From the NCBI GenBank assembly GCA_027069385.1, contig JALXER010000076.1, positions 1 through 13,918 on the forward strand: a stretch of 13,918 bases of DNA, read 5' to 3'. Made by a program: the position numbers and the translations under genes. The DNA comes from Paracoccaceae bacterium (lineage in GTDB: Bacteria > Pseudomonadota > Alphaproteobacteria > Rhodobacterales > Rhodobacteraceae). Shown here one piece after another: positions 13,396 through 13,918 of this stretch; the first letter of the stretch is position 1; each line of letters begins with the position of its first letter. The notes beneath the pieces are model-generated. The model searched no databases. It worked only from the letters and a program-made list of their open reading frames with translations, and was not told where the DNA came from.

Positions 13396-13918
13396 TCAGG
13401 GGCGATTGTTGCCGTTCTTGCCACGCTTTTCCAGCGTTTTGTTTCGCCGAAGCGTTTGATAGGCATGAATAACCGGTTGCGACAGGTAATAGCTTGCCAA
13501 CGCAAACAGCAAACCGGGGATTATCCCGCCAATAAGATAGGGAAAAAATACGTCATTCCAAAAGGTTACCAACCGATCCGTCTCGCTGGTGCCATAACCG
13601 AACCAGCTTTTAATTGTCGATTGCAACCCGATAAAAGCTTCATGGAACGCATGCTGGATACCGCCAAATTCATGTTTTCCACCGCCTGCCCCGACCACAC
13701 GCTTGCCAATACCCATCGCCAGAACCGCGATAAACGGAAACGTAAACGGATTGCCGATCAGGGTACCTAACACCGCCGCCACGATGTTACCGCGCATCAG
13801 TTTGGCCATCAGCATTGCGATAAGAATGTGGAATCCGAACAACGGTGTAAAAGAAATGAACACGCCAAAAGCGATCCCGCGAGAGATCCGCTCGGACGAA
13901 TCCGGCAAGCGTTTGATC
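13396..13918 (-). CDS. DUF2062 membrane protein, N-terminus cut by window end
   Basis: At least 173 residues are present and the frame runs open off the right edge; the first visible residues read IKRLPDSSERISRGIAFG. The leucine codon at 13906-13908 is TTG but is probably internal, because relatives have about 40 more residues here. The body has FISFTPLFGFHILIAMLMA, TLIGNPFTFPFIAVLAMG and a C-terminal pair of membrane segments, typical of DUF2062. Function is unknown. In relatives it stands between a (p)ppGpp synthetase gene and pdxJ, so a rel/spoT gene probably lies just outside the window. Confidence 0.85.
   Translation of the reverse strand, partial: IKRLPDSSERISRGIAFGVFISFTPLFGFHILIAMLMAKLMRGNIVAAVLGTLIGNPFTFPFIAVLAMGIGKRVVGAGGGKHEFGGIQHAFHEAFIGLQSTIKSWFGYGTSETDRLVTFWNDVFFPYLIGGIIPGLLFALASYYLSQPVIHAYQTLRRNKTLEKRGKNGNNRP

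Noticed and set aside
1..13918. CRISPR arrays, tRNA or rRNA genes, insertion sequences, prophage or toxin-antitoxin modules
   Set aside because: No regularly spaced repeats, transposase-like proteins, tRNA-like folds or small paired toxin genes were seen. Nearly all the DNA is accounted for by housekeeping genes.

Overview
The window looks like chromosomal backbone from an alphaproteobacterium, most likely Rhodobacterales (Roseobacter/Rhodobacter-like). This rests on four things read from the sequence: a chvI-chvG-hprK-rapZ-manX-ptsH block divergent from ATP-type pckA; a short, P-loop-only HprK; a methylsuccinyl-CoA dehydrogenase of the ethylmalonyl-CoA pathway; and the order DUF2062-pdxJ-lepB-rnc-era-DUF1491-recO. 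I see no insertion sequence, prophage, CRISPR array, tRNA or rRNA, and I do not see a clearly new multigene system. The best leads are in gene order, leaders and regulatory DNA.

Positions 1-4376 are a tightly packed minus-strand operon: chvI, chvG, hprK, rapZ, an EIIA(Man)-type protein and HPr. Three of its junctions are 4-base ATGA stop/start overlaps. It joins an acid/envelope-stress type two-component system to a permease-less (regulatory) PTS phosphorelay and a RapZ-like nucleotide-binding protein. Three GC-rich hairpins follow ptsH. The divergent region at 4377-4639 holds the chvI promoter side and a structured pckA leader. pckA (4640-6247, plus strand) makes PEP, which is the phosphoryl donor that such a phosphorelay consumes.

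Positions 6256-7209 hold a hairpin shared by convergent genes, a TauE/SafE-type membrane transporter on the minus strand, and a divergent promoter region. That promoter region carries a TetR-like inverted repeat over a plausible -35 box and three TTCGCAA-type elements. The plus-strand gene at 7210-8877 is (2S)-methylsuccinyl-CoA dehydrogenase (mcd). Its 3' end overlaps convergent recO by 18 bases.

Positions 8860-12361 are a second compact minus-strand operon: lepB (signal peptidase I), rnc (RNase III), era (ribosome-assembly GTPase), a DUF1491 protein and recO. Upstream of lepB lies a 230-base AT-rich gap, then pdxJ and a DUF2062 membrane protein cut by the window end. In many relatives acpS sits between pdxJ and lepB. 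Here it is absent and the gap holds no remnant I can recognise.
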